This document shows positions 18,097 to 26,784 of a stretch of DNA of 30,470 nt, piece after piece. Numbering within the stretch: position 1 is the first letter of the stretch; each line of letters starts with the position of its first letter. The stretch is from NCBI GenBank assembly GCA_002408205.1, contig DHQY01000016.1, positions 1 to 30,470 on the forward strand, written 5' to 3'. A program made the position numbers and the translations under genes. This stretch comes from Bacteroidales bacterium UBA5326. GTDB taxonomy: Bacteria; Bacteroidota; Bacteroidia; Bacteroidales; UBA932. Under the pieces are notes generated by a model that had not been told where the DNA came from, did no database searches, and saw only the letters and a list, made by a program, of their open reading frames with translations.

Positions 18097-20004
18097 TCAG
18101 ATGCTTAAACCTTTCCTGTATAATTTGAATAGTTCAATGGCCTGATATTCTGCCATGCCCAGTTTGTCGTAGAGTTTGGCTGTATTGTGGTTCCGCTCTT
18201 CTGCCCGTTTCCAGAATTCACGGGGATCGTTCCCCGGAAACAAGGCCGGATCTTTTTGGCTCTGATGACGGAAGATAGCATTTCTCTTGATGATCACTTC
18301 CTCGGGACTCAGAGGAACGGCCATATCGGCATCGGCTACATCCCATTCCTGCCAGGCTCCACGGTAAAGCCACAGGCGGCAGTCTTTTATCCACTCATGG
18401 TCCTGAAGTTCATCAATGGCCGCGAGGATGGCCAGGTAACAAACCCGGTGGGTCCCGTGGGGATCGCTCAGGTCGCCCGCAGCAAAAATTTGATGCGGTT
18501 TGATCTCTTCCATGAAGGCTTTTACTATTTCTATATCACTTCTGGACAGAGGATCTTTTTTTACACCTCCGGTTTCATAAAAAGGCATCTCCAGGAAATG
18601 AACGTTCCCGGGTTTGATTCCCAGGTAGTCACAGGCAGACTTGGCTTCGCCCCGGCGTATAATGCCTTTAACCCGGCGTATGGATTCGGTATCGGGTTCT
18701 CCCGGTTTCTTGTTGTCCAGATCTATTTTGGCCTGTTTAAAAATAAACTTTGCTTTCTCTTCGTTCATGCCGTACACAGGGGATATTTCCTGCAAAAAGT
18801 CAAGAAAGCGTATGACGTCGTGGTCAAAGACGGCAATATTGCCCGATGTGTGGTATGCTATATGGAGCTCGTGTCCCTGTTGGGAAAGACGTGCGACCGT
18901 CCCTCCCATGGAGATAACATCGTCGTCGGGGTGAGGACTGAAAACAATAACGCGCTTGGGGTAGGGAAGAGCGCGCTCGGGCCTTGTGGAGTCGTCTGCG
19001 TTGGGTTTGCCTCCGGGCCATCCCGTAATAGTGTGTTGAAGACTGTTAAAAACATCGATGTTAATTTTGCTGAAGGGGCCGCGCTCTGTGATCAGGTCGC
19101 TCATACCGTTGTCGTTGTAATCCCTTGCAGTAAGTTTAAGGATGGGTTTGTCCAGGTGTTTACAGAGCCAGAATACGGCTTTCTTGGTGAGTTCTTCTGT
19201 CCAGATACAGGATCCGGCAAGCCACGGTGATCTGATACGCGTGAGATCGGCAGCGGCCGCTTTATCAAGTATCACTTCGGTTTGAGAATGATTCTGGATA
19301 TAGCTGGCCGGATTGGATTCGTCTACACCGCCTTCTACCAGTTTTTTAACAGAAGGGGCAATTCCTTCTCCCCATGCCAGGTAGTATATGGTTCTTGCCT
19401 CGAGCAGGGTCTGGATGCCCATAGTCAGAGAATAATTGGGTACGTAGTCTATTCCAAAAAATTCACTGGCAGCCGAAATGCGTGTCCCGGTATTAAGTGT
19501 AATAAGACGCGTGCGGGAGCTGTAGGGCGAACCGGGTTCGTTGGACCCCATTCCGTTGGTTATCAGTATGTCAATGCCGCCGTATGAAGCAATTTTTTCT
19601 TCATACAGCTGGCAATGCTGTGCCACATGCGAACGGGGTATGTCTCCGTCCAGGTAATATATCTGATTTTCAGGAATATCCAGCATGTCATACAGGTATT
19701 CTTTCAGGAACCGGTAATGTGACTGGATTTCGTCTTTATGAAGAGGGTAGTATTCGTTTACCCCAAAAACAACAACATTTTTAAAACTGATACCGTTTTT
19801 ATACAGTGAGGCAAAATTTTCGAATAAACCAATCAATGCAGAATTGGCAGATAGCGCCAAAACAAGTTTTTCCCCTCTGGCTTCTTTTTCTTTGAGTGCA
19901 TCGAGAATATTGTTGGCCAGATAATGGCAGGCTTCGTCCTGTCCTTCATAAATCAATACGGGTAGATTCTCGTATCGTCTGCTGAATTCGTGTGTTAATG
20001 TCAT
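18097..20004 (-). CDS. NagB-like / LmbE (PIG-L) fusion protein, annotated in relatives as glucosamine-6-phosphate deaminase
   Basis: 635 residues. The N-terminal half is a NagB/6-phosphogluconolactonase-type domain (LALSANSALIGLFENF; NEPGSPYSSRTRLITLN). The C-terminal half is a PIG-L/LmbE deacetylase-like domain with its zinc motif SPHPDDDVISMGGT near residue 358 and SDPHGTHR near residue 513. The fusion is typical of Bacteroidota. The NagB catalytic loop is shortened: where E. coli NagB has GxDGHIAFNEP, this protein has NGMGSNEPGS, so the Asp-Gly-His part is absent and deaminase activity is doubtful. Its start overlaps the kdsA stop (ATGA, 4 bases). Likely role in amino-sugar metabolism, unproven. 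Confidence 0.85.
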   Translation of the reverse strand: MTLTHEFSRRYENLPVLIYEGQDEACHYLANNILDALKEKEARGEKLVLALSANSALIGLFENFASLYKNGISFKNVVVFGVNEYYPLHKDEIQSHYRFLKEYLYDMLDIPENQIYYLDGDIPRSHVAQHCQLYEEKIASYGGIDILITNGMGSNEPGSPYSSRTRLITLNTGTRISAASEFFGIDYVPNYSLTMGIQTLLEARTIYYLAWGEGIAPSVKKLVEGGVDESNPASYIQNHSQTEVILDKAAAADLTRIRSPWLAGSCIWTEELTKKAVFWLCKHLDKPILKLTARDYNDNGMSDLITERGPFSKINIDVFNSLQHTITGWPGGKPNADDSTRPERALPYPKRVIVFSPHPDDDVISMGGTVARLSQQGHELHIAYHTSGNIAVFDHDVIRFLDFLQEISPVYGMNEEKAKFIFKQAKIDLDNKKPGEPDTESIRRVKGIIRRGEAKSACDYLGIKPGNVHFLEMPFYETGGVKKDPLSRSDIEIVKAFMEEIKPHQIFAAGDLSDPHGTHRVCYLAILAAIDELQDHEWIKDCRLWLYRGAWQEWDVADADMAVPLSPEEVIIKRNAIFRHQSQKDPALFPGNDPREFWKRAEERNHNTAKLYDKLGMAEYQAIELFKLYRKGLSI

Positions 20005-20807
20005 TTTTGTATTGATTTTTTATAGAGTTCTCTGAATGGCAGAATATGCCGGAGGAGTGCTTCCATTTTGTTCAGGGGAAGCATGTTAGCTCCATCCGAA
20101 AGCGCTTCTTCTGGTTTGGGATGTGTTTCTATAAACAGACCGTCTACACCAATTGAGACACCTGCAGTAGCCAGGGTCGTGATCATCCCGGGCCTTCCCC
20201 CGGCCACCCCTTTTGACTGATTGGGTTGTTGAAGTGAGTGCGTAACATCCAGTATTACAGGGACCCCAAAAGATTGCATTTCGGGAATGCCCCTTACATC
20301 AAAAATCAGGTCGGAATAACCGAACTGGGTTCCCCTCTCGGTAAGAAAGATTTTTGACCGGTCACAGCCAAACTGCAGCAATTTGTCCACGACAAATTGC
20401 ATCTGACCCGGAGCAAGAAATTGTCCTTTTTTAACGTTCACACACTTACCTGTTTTTGCAGCAGCCTTAAGCAGGGAAGTCTGACGGCAGAGAAACGCCG
20501 GGATCTGCAGGATATCAATATGGTACGAAGCGGCCAGAAAAGCTTCTTCGGGCAGATGGATGTCTGTAATCACCCTGATTTTGTACGTTTCCTTAATCCG
20601 TTGCAGTATTTCCAGCGCTTTTCTGTCGCCAATGCCGGTAAAAGAATCGCCGCGGGAGCGGTTATCTTTTCGGTAAGACGATTTAAAAACAAATGGCAGA
20701 TCGTATTTTGCAGCCAGTGAGCACAGTACGTCTGCGGTCTGTATGCAGAGCGCCTCGGATTCAACAACACAGGGTCCCGCAATAAGGAGAAAATCGTTGG
20801 TTATCAT
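20001..20807 (-). CDS. kdsA: 3-deoxy-8-phosphooctulonate (KDO-8-P) synthase, metal-dependent type
   Basis: 268 residues. It condenses phosphoenolpyruvate with arabinose-5-phosphate to give KDO-8-phosphate for lipopolysaccharide inner core, in the cytoplasm. The N-terminal motif LIAGPCVVES carries Cys13. The metal-dependent enzyme of Aquifex has a Cys here, while the metal-independent E. coli enzyme has Asn. Further conserved segments are KSSYRKDNRS, DVTHSLQQPN and FIETHPKPEEALSDGANMLP, which supply the other expected metal ligands (His, Glu, Asp). rarA precedes it by 35 bases and the NagB-LmbE gene overlaps its end. Confidence 0.95.
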   Translation of the reverse strand: MITNDFLLIAGPCVVESEALCIQTADVLCSLAAKYDLPFVFKSSYRKDNRSRGDSFTGIGDRKALEILQRIKETYKIRVITDIHLPEEAFLAASYHIDILQIPAFLCRQTSLLKAAAKTGKCVNVKKGQFLAPGQMQFVVDKLLQFGCDRSKIFLTERGTQFGYSDLIFDVRGIPEMQSFGVPVILDVTHSLQQPNQSKGVAGGRPGMITTLATAGVSIGVDGLFIETHPKPEEALSDGANMLPLNKMEALLRHILPFRELYKKSIQK

Positions 20808-20842
20808 ACGCAGGTTATTTCCGGGACAAAGTTAGGGCTTTT

Positions 20843-22129
20843 CTATTTATCATATGAGTACCTGCCGCCCCATCTGGAGAGAAATTTCTTTATCTCTTTT
20901 TCCCTGGCATTATCCTGAGGTTCATAAAATACCGTGCCATTAAGGTTTTGGGGCAGATAATCCTGGTCCGTAAAATTTCCCTCGTAGCTGTGGGCGTATT
21001 TATAGTCTCGGGCATAGCCAAGCTCTTTCATGAGTTCGGTAGGCGCATTTCTCAGGTGCAGCGGAACGCTCAGGTCCCCCTGGGTTCGTACGGCTTCCAG
21101 TGCGGCATCAATGGCACAGATGACAGAGTTGCTTTTGGAACTGGTAGCCAGGTAAATAGCCGTTTCTGCAAGGGGAATGCGGCCTTCGGGCATTCCAATT
21201 TTATGTACGGCTTCAAAGCAGGCATTGGCCATGAGGAAGGCATTCGGATTGGCCAGGCCGATGTCTTCCGAGGCCAGAATAACCATTCGTCGGGCAATGA
21301 AAAGGGGATCTTCACCTGCATTGATCATTCGGGCCATCCAGTAAACGGCGGCATTGGGATCGCTGCCCCGTATACTTTTGATGAATGCAGAAATAATATC
21401 GTAATGTTGTTCTCCGTTTTTGTCGTATAGGGCAATGTTTTCCTGTAACCTTTTCTGAACCAGATCATTGTTTATGACAATCGTTTCGCCTTCACGATAG
21501 GTAGATACAATTAATTCTATGATATTAAGAAGTTTACGTGCATCACCGCCGGAAAACCTAAACAGGGCCTCGGTTTCTTCTATGCTAAAGGAAAGTGTCT
21601 TTAGGTATTCATCTTCGTTAATAGTACGTTCTAATAATGACTGTAAATCATTAACAGATAGAGATTTAAGGACATATACCTGGCATCTTGACAGCAGGGG
21701 AGCAATGACCTCAAAGGATGGGTTTTCTGTCGTAGCCCCAATGAGTGTAATGGTTCCGTCTTCCACGGCACCCAGTAAGGCGTCCTGTTGTGCTTTGCTA
21801 AAACGGTGGATCTCATCTATGAATAAAATGGGTCTGTTGGGCTGGAACATACGTCCGGCGCGGGAACGTTCAATTACTTCACGTACGTCTTTTACTCCTG
21901 AACTAACGGCGGAAAGACTGTAAAAAGGCCGATCGAGGTATCCGGCAACAATCCGGGCAAGAGTTGTTTTGCCTACGCCCGGCGGTCCCCAGAGAATAAA
22001 TGAGGCAATATGCCGGCTTTCAATCATATCGCGCAGCACTGAGCCCGGGGCCACCAGATGGGACTGACCCACGTATTGATTGAAAGTGGTGGGGCGCATT
22101 CTTTCGGCAAGGGGAACGGATGGATTCAT
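20843..22129 (-). CDS. rarA: Replication-associated recombination protein RarA (MgsA)
   Basis: 428-residue AAA+ ATPase related to clamp loaders and RuvB that acts at stalled replication forks. The start RMRPTTFNQYVGQSHLV is the RarA/RuvB-type N-terminal motif. Walker A is WGPPGVGKTT near residue 48, Walker B is ILFIDEIHRFSKAQQDALL, and sensor 1 lies in LIGATTENPSFEV. The C-terminal MgsA-type tetramerisation region follows (SDPNAAVYWMARMINAGEDP; LRNAPTELMKELGY). It lies in a minus-strand run, 59 bases after the secreted protein gene. Confidence 0.96.
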   Translation of the reverse strand: MNPSVPLAERMRPTTFNQYVGQSHLVAPGSVLRDMIESRHIASFILWGPPGVGKTTLARIVAGYLDRPFYSLSAVSSGVKDVREVIERSRAGRMFQPNRPILFIDEIHRFSKAQQDALLGAVEDGTITLIGATTENPSFEVIAPLLSRCQVYVLKSLSVNDLQSLLERTINEDEYLKTLSFSIEETEALFRFSGGDARKLLNIIELIVSTYREGETIVINNDLVQKRLQENIALYDKNGEQHYDIISAFIKSIRGSDPNAAVYWMARMINAGEDPLFIARRMVILASEDIGLANPNAFLMANACFEAVHKIGMPEGRIPLAETAIYLATSSKSNSVICAIDAALEAVRTQGDLSVPLHLRNAPTELMKELGYARDYKYAHSYEGNFTDQDYLPQNLNGTVFYEPQDNAREKEIKKFLSRWGGRYSYDK

Positions 22130-22188
22130 AATTAATAAAAGCTATTTAACATAATATAAATTGTGTGCAAAATGGGGTGGAGAGCCTG

Positions 22189-23448
22189 TCATTCCCTGGA
22201 ACGTCTTTTAAGTTGCCGGATGATCTTTGAAATGACTTGTTCTATTGATGATTCAGGCTCAATAATGTTGTAGTCTTCCCAGAAACTCTGGTCTTCAAAA
22301 TCAGCCACCCGGTACAGTGTTATATCGGTGGTTTTTACGCGGCTTTCCTGCGGTATCTTGTATGATTGCCGACTGTATTCGGTCACGGCCATTTCCGAAG
22401 TGATTGTATAATTCTGCCGGAAAAGTTTTTTATCCCATTTGGCATTAAATTTAATATCGGTTCTGGAAGATTCGAAAATCCATTTTCCCTCCGGAATTTC
22501 TCTGAACTGTACCATGTAGGCAGCGTAATCAACCCTGGCTTTCAGCCCGGCCGGTTTCTTGCGTATAAACATAGACGCGGCATTGTCCCGGCCTTCTACG
22601 TTCATTTTGAATTCAACGCGTGCAATGGCCAGCGAGCGGACTTCTATGAACAGTCTCCCCCTGAAATAGATGCCTTCTTCGCCCGGCTTCTGATTGAACG
22701 ATATAACATAATGTACCTTATCGTTCATCTGTACGGGCTGTTCCATGGTAAAATCGTAATATTGGTCTATCTCCGGAAGGATTGCTCCCAGGAACGGGTT
22801 CTTTACCACATCGATTTCGAGTGCGGAACGTATTCCGCCCTGGAATTTAACAAAAACGGTATCGATACGTTGCCTGTCAATACTGCCCCGTCCTTTGTAT
22901 ATACCTACCTGTTCAACCGAAAACGACGGAGAATACGGAGCCTTATGAATGTCCACAACGGCCTCGGAAAGAGTGACATACGTGTTGCCTTTTTTGATCA
23001 TCTCGCGATAAAAGCCCGTCATCTGCATGGGCGCCTGCGAATAATTCTTCCGGACATTTTCGTAGGCCTGACGTACAATAGACAAGGCATCCAGAGGACG
23101 AACCGTAGTCATGGGAATGGGCAGCGAAGCCTGAATGAGTGCTATGGTCAGCGGTTTGGCCGATGCCATGAACTGCGATACGGGAATCTCTGTGCTGTGA
23201 TAGCCCAGGTAACTGACGGTAACGTTTTCGTTAGTGTATGCAGAAGGAAACTTTAGAGAGAAATAACCTTCGCCGTTTGTTACAATGCTTATGCCTATAT
23301 TCCTGATACTTACCGACGCAAAAACCATCGGTCGACGGGTTTCGGAATCGATGACCGTTCCTGAAATAACAGTCGTCTCCTGTTGTGCCAATAAATGAGT
23401 TTGAGCTACGGATGCAAGCAATAAACTCATAATAAGAAATGCTTTCAT
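22189..23448 (-). CDS. Secreted protein with carboxypeptidase-regulatory-like (CarboxypepD_reg) domain
   Basis: 419 residues. A Sec signal peptide (MKAFLIMSLLLASVAQTHLL, likely cut after LLAQ) is followed by a beta-sandwich domain with the usual pattern ISGTVIDSETRRPMVFASVS ... GEGYFSLKFP ... VSYLGY (residues about 28-95). A roughly 300-residue region (from LSIVRQAYENVRKNY) then matches the common Bacteroidales family of periplasmic or outer-membrane proteins with this N-terminal domain. Role unknown. It is transcribed divergently from the rRNA methyltransferase gene; the two genes share an almost identical 16-base sequence ending in their start codons. Confidence 0.82.
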   Translation of the reverse strand: MKAFLIMSLLLASVAQTHLLAQQETTVISGTVIDSETRRPMVFASVSIRNIGISIVTNGEGYFSLKFPSAYTNENVTVSYLGYHSTEIPVSQFMASAKPLTIALIQASLPIPMTTVRPLDALSIVRQAYENVRKNYSQAPMQMTGFYREMIKKGNTYVTLSEAVVDIHKAPYSPSFSVEQVGIYKGRGSIDRQRIDTVFVKFQGGIRSALEIDVVKNPFLGAILPEIDQYYDFTMEQPVQMNDKVHYVISFNQKPGEEGIYFRGRLFIEVRSLAIARVEFKMNVEGRDNAASMFIRKKPAGLKARVDYAAYMVQFREIPEGKWIFESSRTDIKFNAKWDKKLFRQNYTITSEMAVTEYSRQSYKIPQESRVKTTDITLYRVADFEDQSFWEDYNIIEPESSIEQVISKIIRQLKRRSRE

Positions 23449-23524
23449 ATTCGTGCTGTTTTGTTAAGTCCTCTAAATTACACTTTTTTTTCGCATTTTT
23501 GTCATTTGAAACAGCACCAATATG
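23446..23524. promoter_or_regulatory. Divergent promoter region bounded by a 16-bp inverted repeat (1 mismatch)
   Basis: Each of the two divergent genes is preceded by AAACAGCAC-(G or C)-AATATG, where the final ATG is the start codon. The copies occupy 23446-23461 (minus) and 23509-23524 (plus), matching at 15 of 16 positions. A near-consensus -7 box for the plus gene is at 23494-23501 (CATTTTTG). The symmetry suggests duplicated translation-start context or a shared operator. Confidence 0.5.
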
Positions 23525-24967
23525 GGGAAAAGAGACAGGCAGATACTCGAAAATGTAGTGATTGAGAACGTTGCCGCAGAAGGTAACGCATTGGCTCATT
23601 ATGAAGGAAAGGCGCTTTTTGTGCCGGTGTGTATTCCGGGCGATGTGGTAGATGTACAGATTACGCACAAAAGAAGCAGCTATATGATGGGATACGTTAT
23701 CCGTATGGTTAAGCCGTCTCCCTTACGTGTTGAACCGTTCTGCAGTCATTTTGGCGATTGCGGCGGTTGCAAATGGCAGCCTCTCCCCTATGAAAAACAA
23801 CTGGAATTCAAACAACAACAGGTAATTGACCAGCTTTCACGAATCGGGAAACTGGATTTGCCGCCCATATCCGCCATCCTGGGCTCCGAACGGACCACTT
23901 GTTACCGTAACAAATTGGAATTCACTTTTTCAAATGACCGCTGGAAGACTTTCGACCAGATGAAAGAAGAAACCCCGGCGGACAATACCGCTCCCCTGCT
24001 CCCCTCCCTCGGCTTTCATGTAAGCGGCCGTTTTGATAAGGTCCTGGATATAGAGTGGTGCTACCTGCAGGACGAGCCCTCCAATGCGATCCGCTTGTCT
24101 GTGAGGGATTACGCTATAAAAAACGACCTGTCTTTCTTCGATCTCCGGGCCCAGACCGGGTTTCTGAGAACGCTCATGATACGTATTACCACTATCGGTC
24201 AGGTAATGGTGGTTATGGTGTTTGCGCATGACAATCCCGAGAAGGGCGAGAATCACGACGCCCGCCTGCGACTCATGGAACATATTAAAAAATCATTTCC
24301 CGGCATTACCTCTTTGCAATACATAATAAACACCAAGAAAAATGACAGTTTTGCCGATCTGCCCGTGGTGCCTTACTCCGGGAACGCTTATATAACCGAA
24401 CGGATGGAGAACCTGGAGTTCCGGATTGGTCCCAAATCGTTTTACCAGACCAACAGCCGTCAGGCCTACCGTCTGTACGATAAAGTAAGGGAAATGGCAC
24501 AGCTGAACCCGTCGCAGCATGTATACGACCTGTATACAGGTACCGGCACCATTGCTTTGTTTCTGTCCGGATTATGCCGGAGAGTTACAGGGATTGAATA
24601 CGTCCCCGAGGCCATTGAAGATGCCCGGGAAAACGCCCGGATAAACGGAATAACCAACGCGAGTTTCTTTGCCGGGGATATGAAAGAGATACTCACACCC
24701 CGGTTCATTGCCGAAGAAGGCCGTCCCGATGTGGTTGTGCTGGATCCTCCCCGCGCCGGAGTGCACGAAGACGTACTCAAGGTGCTCATTGAAGCTGCTC
24801 CGCAACGTATTATATACGTCAGTTGCAATCCGGCCACCCAGGCCAGGGACCTTCGGATACTTTCCACAATGTACCGCGTTACCTGCGTGCAGCCTGTTGA
24901 TATGTTTCCCCATACGCATCACGTAGAAAATATTGTGTCGGCAGAGAAAATACCTAATACTATATGA
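23522..24967 (+). CDS. rlmD: 23S rRNA (uracil-5-)-methyltransferase, RumA/RlmD-like
   Basis: 481 residues. An N-terminal TRAM domain (VVIENVAAEGNALAHYEGKA) precedes an iron-sulfur cluster motif FCSHFGDCGGCKW near residues 72-84, whose fourth ligand is probably the Cys in IEWCYLQDE. The SAM-binding motif is YDLYTGTGTIALFL, a later motif is VVLDPPRAGVHE, and the catalytic Cys lies in IYVSCNPATQARDL. The family makes 5-methyluridine in 23S rRNA; which site (E. coli U1939 or U747) cannot be told, so the symbol is provisional. Its stop overlaps the mnmE start by ATGA. Confidence 0.9.
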   Translation: MGKRDRQILENVVIENVAAEGNALAHYEGKALFVPVCIPGDVVDVQITHKRSSYMMGYVIRMVKPSPLRVEPFCSHFGDCGGCKWQPLPYEKQLEFKQQQVIDQLSRIGKLDLPPISAILGSERTTCYRNKLEFTFSNDRWKTFDQMKEETPADNTAPLLPSLGFHVSGRFDKVLDIEWCYLQDEPSNAIRLSVRDYAIKNDLSFFDLRAQTGFLRTLMIRITTIGQVMVVMVFAHDNPEKGENHDARLRLMEHIKKSFPGITSLQYIINTKKNDSFADLPVVPYSGNAYITERMENLEFRIGPKSFYQTNSRQAYRLYDKVREMAQLNPSQHVYDLYTGTGTIALFLSGLCRRVTGIEYVPEAIEDARENARINGITNASFFAGDMKEILTPRFIAEEGRPDVVVLDPPRAGVHEDVLKVLIEAAPQRIIYVSCNPATQARDLRILSTMYRVTCVQPVDMFPHTHHVENIVSAEKIPNTI

Positions 24968-26403
24968 ACTGTTCAGATTCGGTTACCATTTGTGCACTGG
25001 CGACTCCCAATGCCATGGGTGCAATTGCCGTGGTGAGAATGAGCGGACCCGATTCACTGGCCATAGCCAATAAAGTGTTCAGATCAAAAACCTGTGGAGA
25101 CCTTACATCCAGCGAAGGCTACCGTACCTATTATGGTACTGTAAATGACAGCCGGAATGAAATTCTGGATCAGGTACTTCTGAGTGTGTACCGAGCTCCC
25201 CATTCCTATACTGGAGAAGACAGCGTGGAAATATCATGTCACGGTTCTCTTTATATTCAGCAGGAACTGGTTCAGACGCTTATTGAAAACGGAGCCCGGA
25301 TGGCAGGACCCGGGGAATTTTCGCAGCGTGCTTTTCTGAACGGTAAAATGGATCTGGCTCAGGCCGAGGCCGTGGCGGAACTCATCTCGTCCGGGAACCG
25401 TGCCTCGCACAGGCTGGCTTTGTCACAGATGCGGGGAACCTTTTCCGGTGAACTGTCGCTCATGCGCTCACAATTGCTGGAACTGGCCTCACTCATGGAG
25501 CTGGAACTGGATTTTGCCGAGGAAGACGTCGATTTTGCAGATAAGAGCCGTCTGCAGGAGCTGCTGCGAGCCCTGCTGAACCATATTCGCCAACTGTGCG
25601 ATTCATTCAGACTCGGGAATGTGATGAAAAAAGGTGTTCCCGTGGCCATTGCCGGTTTGGTTAATGCCGGTAAATCCACCCTGCTGAATGCCTTCCTGGG
25701 AGAAGAACGCGCCATAGTATCGCCCGTTGCCGGGACAACCCGCGATACTATTGAAGATACTCTTGTAATTGACGGCATCCCTTTCCGGTTTATAGACACG
25801 GCCGGATTGCGGAACTTACAGCATGCCGTATCGGGATCCCAGGAGCAGATTGAACAAATGGGGGTGGAAAGATCTATGGAAACCATCCGGAGCTCATCCA
25901 TAATTTTGCTTGTGATTGATGCATCCAGGCCCGAAACGTTCTCAGAAAGTGTGCAATCGGTTAATGACCTTGTTGATGATAATATTATATTGGTTATCAA
26001 TAAGTCGGATAAAATTAGCAACATAGATGTTATATTGAGTAACATACAAGTTATATGTCGTGAATGTTTTGCTAATTGCAGAATATCAAATATTTACACC
26101 TGCCCTGTGTCGGCTCAGAAAAAGACCGGAATTGATGAGTTAAAAACACTTCTGGTAAACCTGATACGTCCCGTAATGGACGAGAACACTACCCTTCTGA
26201 CCAATCTCAGGCATTTCCAGGCGTTGAAAAAAGCGGACGAAAGTCTCTCCCGTGTTATGGAAGGACTTCATGCCGGGCTATCCAACGACCTGCTCACCCC
26301 TGACCTCCGCGAGGCCATTTATCACATAGGGTCCATCACCGGCGAGATTACTCCCGACGACGTCCTGGGCAATATTTTTTCAAATTTTTGTATTGGAAAA
26401 TAG
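24964..26403 (+). CDS. mnmE: tRNA uridine-5-carboxymethylaminomethyl modification GTPase MnmE
   Basis: 479 residues, slightly longer than the usual 450-465. With MnmG it modifies the wobble uridine of several tRNAs. Features: the N-terminal folate-binding domain (ATPNAMGAIAVVRMSGPDSL; YTGEDSVEISCHG; GPGEFSQRAFLNGKMDLAQA), the G domain with P loop GLVNAGKST near residue 230, the G2/K-loop region AGTTRDTIED, G3 DTAGLR and G4 NKSD, and the C-terminal FCIGK with the catalytic Cys. A short AT-rich stretch in the G domain (about 25970-26100) accounts for some of the extra length. Followed by the AT-rich intergenic region. Confidence 0.97.
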   Translation: MNCSDSVTICALATPNAMGAIAVVRMSGPDSLAIANKVFRSKTCGDLTSSEGYRTYYGTVNDSRNEILDQVLLSVYRAPHSYTGEDSVEISCHGSLYIQQELVQTLIENGARMAGPGEFSQRAFLNGKMDLAQAEAVAELISSGNRASHRLALSQMRGTFSGELSLMRSQLLELASLMELELDFAEEDVDFADKSRLQELLRALLNHIRQLCDSFRLGNVMKKGVPVAIAGLVNAGKSTLLNAFLGEERAIVSPVAGTTRDTIEDTLVIDGIPFRFIDTAGLRNLQHAVSGSQEQIEQMGVERSMETIRSSSIILLVIDASRPETFSESVQSVNDLVDDNIILVINKSDKISNIDVILSNIQVICRECFANCRISNIYTCPVSAQKKTGIDELKTLLVNLIRPVMDENTTLLTNLRHFQALKKADESLSRVMEGLHAGLSNDLLTPDLREAIYHIGSITGEITPDDVLGNIFSNFCIGK

Positions 26404-26582
26404 ATTTAATTAATTGATCATCAAACAATTATAACAATACTTGTCGCAATGTGTTTACTATTATTGAGTTAGAGTGTTTTCTCTTGCTTTCTTTTGTTTT
26501 CAGTTTTTTCCATGTATTTGCACATATTTGACAGAGTTTTGTCCCCCATTTATCCACGAAAAGGCCATAAAGCAGTTTGGAA

Positions 26583-26608
26583 TATTTATCTGCGTTTGCA
26601 GATAAATA
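26583..26608. repeat. Perfect 11-bp hairpin with 4-base loop
   Basis: TATTTATCTGC - GTTT - GCAGATAAATA. The arms are perfectly complementary. No T-run follows on either side, so it is not an obvious intrinsic terminator; it may be an operator, a recombination site or an RNA hairpin at the end of the mnmE transcript. Confidence 0.7.
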
Positions 26609-26735
26609 CTATAACATTGGCATACAATAGTATATAATTAGCATGCTACAAGCATATGTGGATTTCAGTACGCACCTTTTTAAGCTAAACTTGATTAATT
26701 TCATATCTGAATACCTACTTTCAAGAAATAATGCA

Positions 26736-26743
26736 TATTTTTG
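26736..26743 (+). promoter_or_regulatory. Putative promoter -7 box for the DUF4143 ATPase gene
   Basis: TATTTTTG matches TAnnTTTG. It lies between the in-frame ATG at 26731 and the ATG at 26785, favouring 26785 as start. No TTTG at the usual -33 spacing was seen. Confidence 0.35.
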
Positions 26744-26759
26744 TGGCAGAAATCTGTGT

Positions 26760-26783
26760 AAATCCACAAAAAAAATCCACAAA
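26760..26783 (+). repeat. Direct repeat of AAATCCACAAA just before the ATPase start codon
   Basis: Two copies of an 11-mer at 26760-26770 and 26773-26783, 13 bases apart, end one base before the ATG at 26785. An inverted copy of the core (TGTGGATTT) occurs at 26657-26665. Could be an A-rich ribosome-binding context or a protein-binding site. Confidence 0.5.
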
Positions 26784-26784
26784 T

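Larger units (their letters stand above)
26404..26784. other. AT-rich intergenic region after mnmE
   Basis: About 380 bases with no supportable gene. It holds the strong hairpin at 26583-26608, a DnaA-box-like TTATCCACG at 26550-26558, the 9-mer TGTGGATTT at 26657-26665 and its reverse-complement AAATCCACA twice near the downstream gene, and a perfect -7 box at 26736-26743. It marks the left edge of the accessory-looking region. Confidence 0.6.

Noticed and set aside
18187..19230. 347-codon plus-strand open frame inside the NagB-LmbE gene
   Set aside because: Antisense to a well-supported gene with intact PIG-L motifs; no domain recognised.
22366..23256. 296-codon plus-strand open frame inside the secreted CarboxypepD_reg gene
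   Set aside because: Antisense shadow; the minus-strand product has a signal peptide and a recognisable domain.
26404..26784. Possible chromosomal origin: AT-rich DNA with TCCACA elements next to mnmE
   Set aside because: Only one near-match to the DnaA box (TTATCCACG); the others begin AAATCC. No dnaA, rpmH, rnpA or mnmG nearby.
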